The notes beneath the pieces are model-generated. The model had not been told where the DNA came from. It saw only the letters and a list, made by a program, of their open reading frames with translations, and did no database searches. Of a DNA stretch of 64,000 bases, positions 25,502 to 33,860 are shown piece by piece (positions within the stretch are counted from its first letter, which is position 1; each line of letters starts with the position of its first letter). The translations under genes were made by a program, and so were the position numbers. The stretch is from UBA2377 sp964525935 (lineage in GTDB: Bacteria; Verrucomicrobiota; Verrucomicrobiia; Opitutales; Opitutaceae), in NCBI GenBank assembly GCA_964525935.1, contig CAZGJZ010000001.1, forward strand, positions 186,001 through 250,000, written 5' to 3'.

Positions 25502-26764
25502 ATGAAAAAACTACTCGCACTGCTCCTCTCCGCAGCCCTCGTCGGTCTCGCAGCTAACGTAGCCCAAGCCGCTGAGGCACAGGCCACCGAGGCCAAGGTT
25601 CTCAAGGTCACTGGTTCGGCCAGTGTCCAGCTTCCCGGTCAGTCGGGTTCGGTTGCTGTGACTGAAGGTATGAACCTTCCTGGCGGCTCGGTTATCACCA
25701 CCGGCTCCGATGGCGACGTGGAAATTCAGCCGATGGCTGGCACGATCACGTCGGTTAAGCAGAATTCAACTGTCACGCTCGATGAGCTTTCAGTCAGTAA
25801 GAGTGACAGCGGTGTTGTGACGAAGCAGACGGCGCAGATCACCCTTAAGTCTGGCAATGTGGTCTCGTCGCTTGATCCTGCCCGCAAGTCGATTAACAAC
25901 TACGGCGTGCGCACTCCCAAGGGTGTTGCAGCTGCTCGCGGCACAATTTACAGTGTGGGTGTCAATGTCACGGCAGGCACGTCATCTGTGGCCACGCTCG
26001 CTGGCACGGTTACACTCACGCTGGCTGGTGGTCAGAGTGTCGTAGTAAATATTGCCACGGGTGTGGTCGTTGGTGGCGACGGTGCCGCCGTGGGTGTTTC
26101 CTTGGCTTCGCTGGTCGCGGCTGAGACTGCTGCGGGTGGTGAGTCCCCGATCACGACCGCTATTGCGGCTGCGGTTGAGACCGTTACTGCGGCGGTGGCA
26201 AATGGTTCGATTTCCGCGACCACGGGTGGAAGCTCTGACGCTGCTGTCAGTATCCTCGCAGCGGTGGTAAATGTTGCTTCCCAGGCCAATCCGACTGCTG
26301 CGGCCAGCTTTACCGCTCAGGCGGTCGCGGCCGTGACGTCGCCTACGTCTGCGGTTTCCAGCGCTGGTGCCTCGAATGCGGCTGCGGCAGTTACCGAAGC
26401 CGCGGTGCAAGGCGCGGTGCAGGGCACGATCGCGAACGGTGGCACGGCGGCTCAAGCCCAGGCCGTCACGACTGCAGTGACCACTTCTGCCACTACGGCA
26501 GCGACTACCTCGGCGAACAATGGTGGCACCGCGGTTAGTTCGACTGCGATTACGTCGGCTGCTGCCACGGGTGCAGCGACCGGAACGACCAATGGCAATG
26601 CAGCTGCTGGCACAAATGTTACAGCTCCTGTTGTCACGACCCCCACGGCTCCTACGACGGATACTTCTAATCCGGCGCCTACGGTAGTTGTTCCTCCGAC
26701 CATTTCGACGCCGATCACGCCGGTTGATCCGACCGTGGTCAGCCCTTCGGGCGGTCAACAATAA
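25502..26764 (+). CDS. Exported FecR-domain protein with long Ala/Thr/Val-rich tail
   Basis: A 420-residue secreted protein. The signal peptide is MKKLLALLLSAALVGLAAN with an AQAA cleavage site. Residues about 25-200 form a FecR domain (VTGSASVQLPGQSGSV, GSVITTGSDGDVEIQ, VRTPKGVAAARGTIYSV). The remaining 220 residues are almost all Ala, Thr, Val, Ser, Gly and Asn, then a Pro/Thr-rich end, without exact tandem repeats. The base composition is less GC-rich than neighbours. Unlike the FecR at 8162 it has no cytoplasmic anti-sigma part. Pairing with the CHASE2 cyclase upstream suggests a common sensory or surface-structure role. A strong terminator follows. Confidence 0.8.
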   Translation: MKKLLALLLSAALVGLAANVAQAAEAQATEAKVLKVTGSASVQLPGQSGSVAVTEGMNLPGGSVITTGSDGDVEIQPMAGTITSVKQNSTVTLDELSVSKSDSGVVTKQTAQITLKSGNVVSSLDPARKSINNYGVRTPKGVAAARGTIYSVGVNVTAGTSSVATLAGTVTLTLAGGQSVVVNIATGVVVGGDGAAVGVSLASLVAAETAAGGESPITTAIAAAVETVTAAVANGSISATTGGSSDAAVSILAAVVNVASQANPTAAASFTAQAVAAVTSPTSAVSSAGASNAAAAVTEAAVQGAVQGTIANGGTAAQAQAVTTAVTTSATTAATTSANNGGTAVSSTAITSAAATGAATGTTNGNAAAGTNVTAPVVTTPTAPTTDTSNPAPTVVVPPTISTPITPVDPTVVSPSGGQQ

Positions 26765-26785
26765 GGCTCGGTAAATTTCAAAACC

Positions 26786-26816
26786 AATGCGCCGCGGTAA
26801 CGCGGCGCATTTTTTG
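26786..26816 (+). terminator. Rho-independent terminator after FecR-domain gene
   Basis: AATGCGCCGCG (26786-26796) and CGCGGCGCATT (26801-26811) form an 11-bp stem with a GTAA loop followed by a T run. From here to 26988 there is no gene. Confidence 0.93.
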
Positions 26817-26988
26817 TGTCCGAGCAACGTGATCCGTTGCGGGCACGTCAAAGTTGCGGTGAAGATTGCAGGAATTGACCTGACTCAGGCTGAGCACGCC
26901 CGATCTTCAAATCCGATACTAATGCATCTTCGCGAGTCCACATAGCGACTTCGGCCGTAACACCGTCGTCCGGGTGCGCTTCGAGAAA

Positions 26989-28014
26989 TCACTCCAGAAA
27001 CGACGACTGCTTGGGGGCCTTGGCGGCGCGGCGGGCGGCTTCTTCCTCGGGGGTGGAATTGAGGTGGCGCGGGGGCTTGGTGGTCTTTTGGGCCACGGCG
27101 GCCTCGCGATCGGCGACGATGCGGTCGCAAATCGAATGGACGTGCATCCGCAACCAGCGGGACGTGCTGCTACTGGCGGTATAGTCGGCGGGGCCGTAGC
27201 CGTGAATGCGCCCGGCTTGGAGGAGGCGGTCGTTCTGTTCGAATTCGCCGCTATGCGCGGGATTGTAGACGCCGTAGGTGCGACCACCGCCGCTCTTCAC
27301 CACTGAAAAACTCGGGATATCGCTCGGGCCATCGGCGATGTAGATCATGTTCTGGAAGGGAATGCGCCGGTCCTCCGGTTTCACGTTGGCATTCACCTCG
27401 ATGGCGGAATTCTTGTTCGTGCCCTTGTTGATCTCGAACAGCGCGCGCGTTTTCGTCGTGTTGTCGATGACCAGACCGATTTGGGCGATGACGGCATCGG
27501 CGGAAAGGGTCATCTCGCTTTGATTGAGGAAGCCGGGTTGCAGCGGATTTTCGACAAACTCGCAGCCCCAGATGCCGTCCACGTGGCTGGCGATGGCGCT
27601 GCCACGGATCATTTCCGCGAGGCCGGTGCTTACGATGTAGTGCTCAAGCTGGATCTCGTGCTTCCGGTATTCGGCCTTTTCCTCAACGAAGGTTTTGCTG
27701 AGATCGAAGAACTGCGGGAGACCGGGGTAGAACTCGATGTCGGCGCCGCAGGCGCGGAGCACCTGATTGTTGAGCCGGCCAAACTTGCCTGTGAGGACGT
27801 AGGTGAGGATATGATTGAGATAGCTGATCTCGGGCGAGAGGTGATAGCCGCGGCGGCGGTAGTGCTCCACAAGGGCGTTGGTCTCGGCCCAGAAGGTGGC
27901 CTCGTCGATGCCATTGCGCCGAAAGAGCGGAGCCTGCATGTAACCGGGGATTAAGGTCTTGTCGAAATCCCAGATGCAGGTGATGATGTTCTGAGTGAAA
28001 AGCGTCGTAGGCAT
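26989..28014 (-). CDS. HAD family hydrolase
   Basis: A 341-residue HAD-superfamily protein. Motif I is IWDFDKTLIPGYM (nucleophile and acid Asp), the motif II-like segment is LEHYIVSTGLAEM, and the motif III/IV-like segment is MIYIADGPSDIPSF with the metal-binding Asp pair. About 60 residues of basic, Ala-rich tail follow the domain. The role is a phosphatase of unknown substrate. The gene is divergent from prfA. Confidence 0.85.
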   Translation of the reverse strand: MPTTLFTQNIITCIWDFDKTLIPGYMQAPLFRRNGIDEATFWAETNALVEHYRRRGYHLSPEISYLNHILTYVLTGKFGRLNNQVLRACGADIEFYPGLPQFFDLSKTFVEEKAEYRKHEIQLEHYIVSTGLAEMIRGSAIASHVDGIWGCEFVENPLQPGFLNQSEMTLSADAVIAQIGLVIDNTTKTRALFEINKGTNKNSAIEVNANVKPEDRRIPFQNMIYIADGPSDIPSFSVVKSGGGRTYGVYNPAHSGEFEQNDRLLQAGRIHGYGPADYTASSSTSRWLRMHVHSICDRIVADREAAVAQKTTKPPRHLNSTPEEEAARRAAKAPKQSSFLE

Positions 28015-28126
28015 TGCAAATCAACACCGGTAGGGGATATCCCGCCGATTGATTCTGCGCATTGAAGCCGTCGCTGACGGTGCACGCAATTCGCAAATCG
28101 CCGCTTGGCCAGACTCCGCATTCCGC

Positions 28127-29254
28127 ATGGATGAACTTCCCGATATTACTCCGTTGCAGCGGCGCTTCGATGAACTCAGCGCCCAGATGGCGGCGCCTGC
28201 GTTCTACAATCAGGCGCGGAAAGCGGCGGAGGTTACGCGGGAACATCAGAAGCTGCGTGAATTGATCGACAACCATGGGACCCTTGTGCGCGTGGGCCTG
28301 GAGCTGCAGGAAACAGCGGCACTGCTGAAGGCCGCCACAACGGATGCCGACCTGCGCGAGCTTGCGGCGGCGGAGTTGCCCGAGTTGCAAAAACGCCACG
28401 ATGCGCTGTATCAAGCCGTGTTGCTGGCGATGATCCCGCCGGAGCCAACCGACTCGCGCAACACTGTCTTCGAAATTCGCGCCGGCACCGGTGGTGACGA
28501 GGCCAGCTTGTTTGTGGGCGAGCTTTACCGTCTTTATGTCCGCTACGCGGAGGACTTGGGTTGGAAAATTCAGCCGATGAGCAGCAGCCCATCCGAGCGC
28601 GGCGGGTTCAAGGAAGTCATCTTCCTCATCACGGGCACGGATGTTTACAAGCAGCTCAAGTTCGAGAGCGGTGTGCACCGTGTGCAACGCGTGCCCGTGA
28701 CGGAAGCGAATGGTCGCATCCACACCTCGACGGTGACCGTGGCGGTGCTGCCCGAAGCGGAAGAAGTGGATGTCCAAATCGATCCGCAGGACTTGGAAAT
28801 CACCGTGAGTCGCGCGAGCGGTCCGGGCGGGCAGGGGGTCAACACGACCGACTCTGCGGTGCAAATCCTGCACAAGCCGACGGGATTAATCGTATTTTGC
28901 GCCGACGAACGTTCGCAGATCAAAAATCGCGCGCGCGCGATGACGGTGTTGCGCTCGCGTTTGCTCAAGGCCCGCGAAGACGAGGAAAAAGCGCGCTATG
29001 CCGCCGCGCGCCGCAGCCAGATTGGCTCGGGTGATCGCAGCGAACGCATCCGCACCTATAGCTTTCCACAAAACCGGGTGACGGACCACCGCATCGGTCT
29101 GACGCTCTACAACCTGCCGCAGGTCATGGAGGGAGACATCGATCAGATCGTGAGTGCCCTGCAAAAAGCCGATTACGAGGAGAAGCTGGCGGCGTTGCTT
29201 GGCCACCCCGTGCAGGCAACGTCGCGGCGGCTTTCGGCGGAGGATAACGAGTGA
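28127..29254 (+). CDS. prfA: Peptide chain release factor 1
   Basis: A 375-residue class-I release factor that recognises UAA/UAG and hydrolyses peptidyl-tRNA on the ribosome. The catalytic GGQ is in RASGPGGQGVNTTDSAVQI; the anticodon-like tripeptide is PVT in VQRVPVTEANGRIHTS (RF1 type PxT, not the SPF of RF2). AGTGGDEASLF is also typical. ATG 28127 gives the normal RF1 length; the upstream in-frame stretch lies in the promoter region. prmC follows after 1 base. Confidence 0.97.
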   Translation: MDELPDITPLQRRFDELSAQMAAPAFYNQARKAAEVTREHQKLRELIDNHGTLVRVGLELQETAALLKAATTDADLRELAAAELPELQKRHDALYQAVLLAMIPPEPTDSRNTVFEIRAGTGGDEASLFVGELYRLYVRYAEDLGWKIQPMSSSPSERGGFKEVIFLITGTDVYKQLKFESGVHRVQRVPVTEANGRIHTSTVTVAVLPEAEEVDVQIDPQDLEITVSRASGPGGQGVNTTDSAVQILHKPTGLIVFCADERSQIKNRARAMTVLRSRLLKAREDEEKARYAAARRSQIGSGDRSERIRTYSFPQNRVTDHRIGLTLYNLPQVMEGDIDQIVSALQKADYEEKLAALLGHPVQATSRRLSAEDNE

Positions 29255-29255
29255 T

Positions 29256-30104
29256 ATGATCACCGTCCTCGAAGTCATCAAACGCACGACGGACTTCCTT
29301 GCGGGCAAGGGGATCGATAACGCGCGGCTGAACGCGGAGCATCTCGTCGGCCATGCGCTAGGGCTCAAACGCATGCAGCTCTACCTGCAGTTTGAGCGGC
29401 CATTGACTGAACCTGAGTTGGAAGAAATTCGCCCCATGGTTCGCCGTCGCGGACTACGCGAGCCGTTGCAGTATATCGTTGGCGAGACGGATTTCTTCGG
29501 GCTGAAACTGAAGGTCGATCGTCGCGCGCTGATTCCGCGACCCGAGACCGAATACCTGTTGGAACTAGTGACGCAAAAATTGACCGAACCGCCGGCGACA
29601 ATTTTGGATTTGGGCACGGGCTCGGGCGCGATTGCGCTGGGACTGGCGCGACACTATCCGAATGCCCAGGTCGTGGGTGTCGATGTCAGCGCCGAGGCGC
29701 TGGCGCTGGCCACTGAGAATGCAGTGGCAACTGGTCTGGGCGCACGGGTCGTGCTGCGGCAATCGGATTGGTTTGCGCAGATGGATGGAGCCTCGGTTTT
29801 TGATCTGATCGTTGCGAATCCCCCTTACTTGTCGGAGCAGGAAGTTGCCGAGACGGAGCTGGAGGTCCGTGGATTTGAGCCGCAGTCAGCGTTGACGCCG
29901 GGTGGTGACGGCTCGGCGGCGTTGGACAAAATCATTCGCGCGGCGCACCGGCATCTGACGCCGACTGGCTTATTGGCCTTGGAGACGGGAATCATGCAGC
30001 ACCCTGGGCTGCTGGAGTTGTTGCGCGAGACGGGCTACGCGCGCACCGAATCGCTCAAGGATCTGGCTGGGCGGGACCGGTTCGTTTTGGCGTGGCGGAG
30101 CTGA
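29256..30104 (+). CDS. prmC: Release factor glutamine methyltransferase
   Basis: A 282-residue SAM-dependent methyltransferase that methylates the Gln of the GGQ motif of release factors, which fits its position directly after prfA. Motifs are the N-terminal helical domain (ARLNAEHLVGHAL), REPLQYIVGETDFFGL, RRALIPRPETEYLLE, SAM-binding ILDLGTGSGAIALGLA and the catalytic IVANPPYLSEQE. Start ATG 29256 lies two bases after the prfA stop. Confidence 0.96.
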   Translation: MITVLEVIKRTTDFLAGKGIDNARLNAEHLVGHALGLKRMQLYLQFERPLTEPELEEIRPMVRRRGLREPLQYIVGETDFFGLKLKVDRRALIPRPETEYLLELVTQKLTEPPATILDLGTGSGAIALGLARHYPNAQVVGVDVSAEALALATENAVATGLGARVVLRQSDWFAQMDGASVFDLIVANPPYLSEQEVAETELEVRGFEPQSALTPGGDGSAALDKIIRAAHRHLTPTGLLALETGIMQHPGLLELLRETGYARTESLKDLAGRDRFVLAWRS

Positions 30105-30105
30105 T

Positions 30106-32331
30106 TCAGCTCTTGTCGCCAATCTGGGCCGTCAAGGGGGCGCGGTTGCTGGCCCAATACTGGTGATTTTTAGCGAGCTCGACGGCGTCGTTGACGACGC
30201 GCAGGCATTCGCGGAGATGCACGTCGACCTTGGTGTAGGCGTCGTTCTCGTCAGTGCTCATTTCCTCTTCATCGGTGTCGTCGGAGTCGGCAGCATCTGT
30301 GGCAGGCTTGGCTTTGATGGGCTTGGGCGGTTTCGGGACCAGGCGGATTTCGCGGAAGGCGAAGTCGCTTTTAGCGAGCACCTCTTTTTCTGCCTTCATT
30401 TCCTTGCGGAAGGCGGCATCGACTTCGCGCTGCTGCGTGCGTTTTTCCAAATTGATCGAAATAAGCTTCTGCTCCTGCCGACTCTTGAACCAATCGACGT
30501 TCTTTTTGAGGTAGGCGAATTCAGCGAGAGTGCCCTGGCGAGCGAGACTGTCTTTGCGGAGGGCTTCGACGATCTTTGGATCGAGCGGCTTGCCATCGAA
30601 ATAGCTCGTGGGGATTTCGTCCCAGACAAGGGCGTGCGGCAGGTCGGTTTCGCCGATGGGCAGGAAATCCTCGATGGACGGAAGCACGATATCCGGGACG
30701 ACGCCCTTGAGTTGGGTGGAAGCGCCGCTCGGCAGATAGTATTTTTGAATCGTGAACTTGGTGGCGCCGGTTTTGACGGGCGTGCGCATGAGTTGCGGCA
30801 CGAGCTGCCGCATTTCCTGCACGGCTTGGACGGAGCCCTTGCCGTGGGTGGAACTGTCGCCAACGACGATGGCGCGGCCGTAGTTCTGCAGGGCACCGGT
30901 AACGATCTCGGAGGCTGAGGCGCTGAAACGGTCGACGAGCACGGCGAGGGGACCATCGTAGGCGATCAGGGACGACTCGTCATTGTCCACCTGGACTTCG
31001 CCGGCGTAATTTTTGACCTGAACGACTGGGCCTTTGTTGATGAACAAGCCGGTCAAGTTGATAGCCTCAGAGAGGAAGCCGCCGCCGTTGCGGCGCAGGT
31101 CGAGGACCATGCCTTTGATGCCGGCTTGCTTGAGTTCTTCGATGAGCTTGGCGACGTCCTGGGTGGCGCCGGACTTTTCTGCCCCGGGCTCTTCGTTTTC
31201 CGAAGGGCCGTAGAATGAGGGCAGGGTAATGACGCCGAGCGGCACATCAATGCCGTCGGGCCCGGGCACTTGGAAGATGGCGGCATGAGCGCGGGCGGAG
31301 TTGAGTTTCACGACGTCGCGGGTGATTACGATTTCCTTGCGCGTGGCGGAATCGGTGGCGTCGGCCGGCTGGATGAGGAGCTTCACCTGGCTGCCCTTGG
31401 CACCGCGGATGAGGTCAACAATCTTGCGCAGCTTCATGCCGATGATTTCGACGGGCTCACTGTCGGTGCCGGATTGCCCGACGGAGATGATGCGGTCGTT
31501 TGGCTTGAGCTGCTTGTCCAAGTCAGCCGGGCCTCCGGGGACGATCTCCTTGACGATACAATTGTCTTCCTCGAGACCGAGCAGCGCGCCGATGCCGACA
31601 AGCTCGAGCTTCATCTGGATGCCGAAATCCTCGAAGGTGTCGGCAGAGAAGTAAGTCGTATGGGGATCGTATTGGTGGGCGATGGTGGAGAGAAAGAGCT
31701 CGGCGATTTCACCGCCATCGATGTCGGAGAGGTTTTTCAACATGCGCTCGTAGCGCTTGCGGACGACCTGCTTGGCTTCATCGATAGTCTTTTTGTTGAG
31801 AACTTCGGCGATGAGCTCGAATTTCAGGCGCTGCTGCCAGAGGGCGTCGCCGGCGGCAGCGTTGAAGGCCCACTCTGATTTCGTGCGGTCGGCGCGGTAA
31901 ACTTCATTGGTGTTGAGATCAAAGTCCTTTTTTAGCTCTTCGAAGATCCAGTTGATACGGTCCTCAGCGCGTTTTTCGTAAACCGTGTAGATCTCGTAGG
32001 CGGCATCGATGTTACCCAGTTTGCTGACGTTCCAGTAGAGGCTTTTGCTATAGCGGGCGTCGAAGTCGGCTTTGTCGCTGGCGAGGAAGAACAGCTTCTG
32101 GCCGTCGAGGGATCCCATGTAGTCGGGGATAACCTGGGTATAGTCGCTGCTGCGCACGGCATCGCGGTTGTAATGCGCCTGCTCGAGCAGCTGGATCATG
32201 GTCGTCGCCTCGGTGGCCAGCGTCGGGGAAGTGACGAATTTGCGGTCCGCGATGGCGAAGGCCGGCGCCGAGAGCAGCGAGAGAAGGACGGCAATGGCGG
32301 CGCAACGGTTGAGCGAAGGAAGGCGAATCAT
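30106..32331 (-). CDS. prc: Carboxy-terminal processing (tail-specific) protease, S41 family
   Basis: A 741-residue periplasmic protease. ATG 32331 was chosen because it starts a clear signal peptide (MIRLPSLNRCAAIAVLLSLL, AFA cleavage); the longer form only adds 10 polar residues. An N-terminal helical domain (YMGSLDGQKLFFLASDKADF) is followed by a PDZ domain (GIGALLGLEEDNCIVKEI), then the S41 core (GMVLDLRRNGGGFLSEAI, LVDRFSASASEIVTGAL, VVGDSSTHGKGSVQ) with Ser and Lys dyad, and a C-terminal DUF3340-like region. Prc trims or degrades periplasmic proteins from their C-termini. It is convergent with prmC. Confidence 0.93.
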   Translation of the reverse strand: MIRLPSLNRCAAIAVLLSLLSAPAFAIADRKFVTSPTLATEATTMIQLLEQAHYNRDAVRSSDYTQVIPDYMGSLDGQKLFFLASDKADFDARYSKSLYWNVSKLGNIDAAYEIYTVYEKRAEDRINWIFEELKKDFDLNTNEVYRADRTKSEWAFNAAAGDALWQQRLKFELIAEVLNKKTIDEAKQVVRKRYERMLKNLSDIDGGEIAELFLSTIAHQYDPHTTYFSADTFEDFGIQMKLELVGIGALLGLEEDNCIVKEIVPGGPADLDKQLKPNDRIISVGQSGTDSEPVEIIGMKLRKIVDLIRGAKGSQVKLLIQPADATDSATRKEIVITRDVVKLNSARAHAAIFQVPGPDGIDVPLGVITLPSFYGPSENEEPGAEKSGATQDVAKLIEELKQAGIKGMVLDLRRNGGGFLSEAINLTGLFINKGPVVQVKNYAGEVQVDNDESSLIAYDGPLAVLVDRFSASASEIVTGALQNYGRAIVVGDSSTHGKGSVQAVQEMRQLVPQLMRTPVKTGATKFTIQKYYLPSGASTQLKGVVPDIVLPSIEDFLPIGETDLPHALVWDEIPTSYFDGKPLDPKIVEALRKDSLARQGTLAEFAYLKKNVDWFKSRQEQKLISINLEKRTQQREVDAAFRKEMKAEKEVLAKSDFAFREIRLVPKPPKPIKAKPATDAADSDDTDEEEMSTDENDAYTKVDVHLRECLRVVNDAVELAKNHQYWASNRAPLTAQIGDKS

Positions 32332-32418
32332 TGGGGGCTTTAGATTGGTCGTCGGGCGCAATGTTTCCGCCCGGATGAATTTTTAAGAATTTAAGGAACG
32401 GGCAGCGCCGCAGTGGCT

Positions 32419-33315
32419 TCAATGCCGGCTAAGCAGGTCCTTGGCGGCGTCGAGGACGCGTTTTTCTGCTTCAGTCAGGGAGCCAAAGCCCTCGCTATTG
32501 ATCTTGTCGAGAATCCGATCAATTTCCGCGCGCAGGTCCACGCGATTGGCGGGACCGGAGGGTGCAGTGGGTGGGATGTCGGCTTCGACGGTTGAGTCGT
32601 CCGGCGGCTCGCTGGGCGCATTGCGCCACGGCATCTGCCACTGGGTCTCATGGAGGTATTGAAAATAAATCCAGCCGGCGAGCATGCCGCCAAGGTGAGC
32701 AGAGTGGGTAATGCCGAAAGGCGAAATCGCCCCGATGATCTCGTAGAAAATGAAACCGCACAGTTCCAAGCCGAGCACGCCCAACGTGAGGAGCTTCGGC
32801 TTGATCGTGATTGGGAAGACGAAAAACAGCAGAAAAGTCACCTGTCGCTTCGGGAAGAACCCGGCGTAGACCACGAGCAGACCGCACAGGCCGGCGGTCG
32901 CGCCCACCGCCATACCGCCCGTGCTCCAATGGGCAGCGACCCAAGCCAGTCCGCCAACCGTGACGGCGGCGAAATACAGCCCCAGAAAACGCCGCTCACC
33001 CATAACCGGAATCAGTTCACGGCCGAGAAAATAGATGCCCACGAGGTTGCCCACGATGTGCAAGAGGTAGGGGAAACTGTCCACGCTGTGCAGGAAACCG
33101 TAGGTGAGCAGGGTCCAAACCTTGCCGGCAGCGAGATTGCCGACGGTCAGAGCCAGCGAGTTGTCGATAATGGAATCTGCATTAAACCAGCGCAGGAAAA
33201 TGTTTTGCAGAACAAACGCGGCCGCGATCGCGGCCAACAGCCACGTCAATCCGGAGGTTCCCTGCGGGCGGTAGGGACGATAGTCGTCACGCAGGTATGA
33301 GCGATGAGCTGCCAT
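32419..33315 (-). CDS. Rhomboid-like membrane protein with substituted catalytic Ser
   Basis: A 298-residue polytopic protein with the rhomboid fold: HIVGNLVGIYFLGRELIP, GERRFLGLYF, then VGATAGLCGLL where active rhomboids have GxSG, and THSAHLGGMLAGW with the catalytic His (H207). Thr140 stands where the Ser nucleophile should be and Ala follows instead of Gly, so it may be an inactive rhomboid or use Thr. The C-terminal 40 residues (EIDRILDKINSEGFGSLTEA) form the small helical domain found after rhomboids in several phyla. Divergent from the ferredoxin gene. Confidence 0.88.
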   Translation of the reverse strand: MAAHRSYLRDDYRPYRPQGTSGLTWLLAAIAAAFVLQNIFLRWFNADSIIDNSLALTVGNLAAGKVWTLLTYGFLHSVDSFPYLLHIVGNLVGIYFLGRELIPVMGERRFLGLYFAAVTVGGLAWVAAHWSTGGMAVGATAGLCGLLVVYAGFFPKRQVTFLLFFVFPITIKPKLLTLGVLGLELCGFIFYEIIGAISPFGITHSAHLGGMLAGWIYFQYLHETQWQMPWRNAPSEPPDDSTVEADIPPTAPSGPANRVDLRAEIDRILDKINSEGFGSLTEAEKRVLDAAKDLLSRH

Positions 33316-33467
33316 TTTGCCGGAAATTATGGTCGCAAGGCGGCGAATACAAGCCGGCAGCCATATTTTAAGCCGGGCGCCGAGGCGATTATCCGGACAA
33401 TTATGTCGCGGGCGAATTGCGAGGCCGCTTGACAGGGCCAGCCAATCCTCTCTTTTTCGCGCTGAGT

Positions 33468-33704
33468 ATGGCTAACAAAGCAGATAAATGGGCACAGAAC
33501 AGCGGCGGTAAGTTTTACGTCGATCAGCAGTGCATTGATTGCGATCTGTGCCGTGAAACAGCCCCGGGCTTTTTCACCCGGCACGACGAGGGTGGCTACT
33601 CCTTCGTCCACAAGCAGCCTACCACTGAAGAAGAAGTAAGCCTGTGCATGGAAGCCCTCGAAGGCTGCCCGGTCGAAGCCATCGGCAACGATGGCGACGA
33701 GTAA
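33468..33704 (+). CDS. Single-cluster [4Fe-4S] ferredoxin
   Basis: A 78-residue ferredoxin of the Bacillus type. CIDCDLCRETAP carries three cluster Cys and LEGCPVEAIG the fourth; a further Cys occurs in SLCMEAL. Between them is the usual acidic loop GFFTRHDEGGYSFV. An electron carrier of the cytoplasm; no partner enzyme is adjacent. ATG 33468 was preferred to an in-frame start 51 bases upstream that would add a hydrophobic leader unlike the family. A terminator follows. Confidence 0.93.
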   Translation: MANKADKWAQNSGGKFYVDQQCIDCDLCRETAPGFFTRHDEGGYSFVHKQPTTEEEVSLCMEALEGCPVEAIGNDGDE

Positions 33705-33733
33705 GTCGCACACTATCCTCCTTTGAATTTCCC

Positions 33734-33765
33734 AACCCCGGCCAGTGCCGGGGTTTTGCTTTTTT
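33734..33765 (+). terminator. Rho-independent terminator after ferredoxin gene
   Basis: AACCCCGGC (33734-33742) pairs with GCCGGGGTT (33747-33755) around a CAGT loop, followed by TTTTGCTTTTTT. Confidence 0.88.
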
Positions 33766-33860
33766 GCGGCGCCCGGGATCAGAGTTACTGGTAAATGGGA
33801 TAATTATTTATGATTAACTAATGCCTTGTTTTGTGGATTAGGCTTGGTAGCAGTCACGCC

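Noticed and set aside
25502..26764. Tandem repeats or an adhesin repeat array in the low-complexity tail
   Set aside because: The tail is compositionally biased (Ala, Thr, Val, Ser) but I found no exact repeating unit.
33766..33860. Possible cobalamin riboswitch upstream of the BtuB-size receptor
   Set aside because: The gap to the terminator is under 100 bases and has no B12-box-like sequence.
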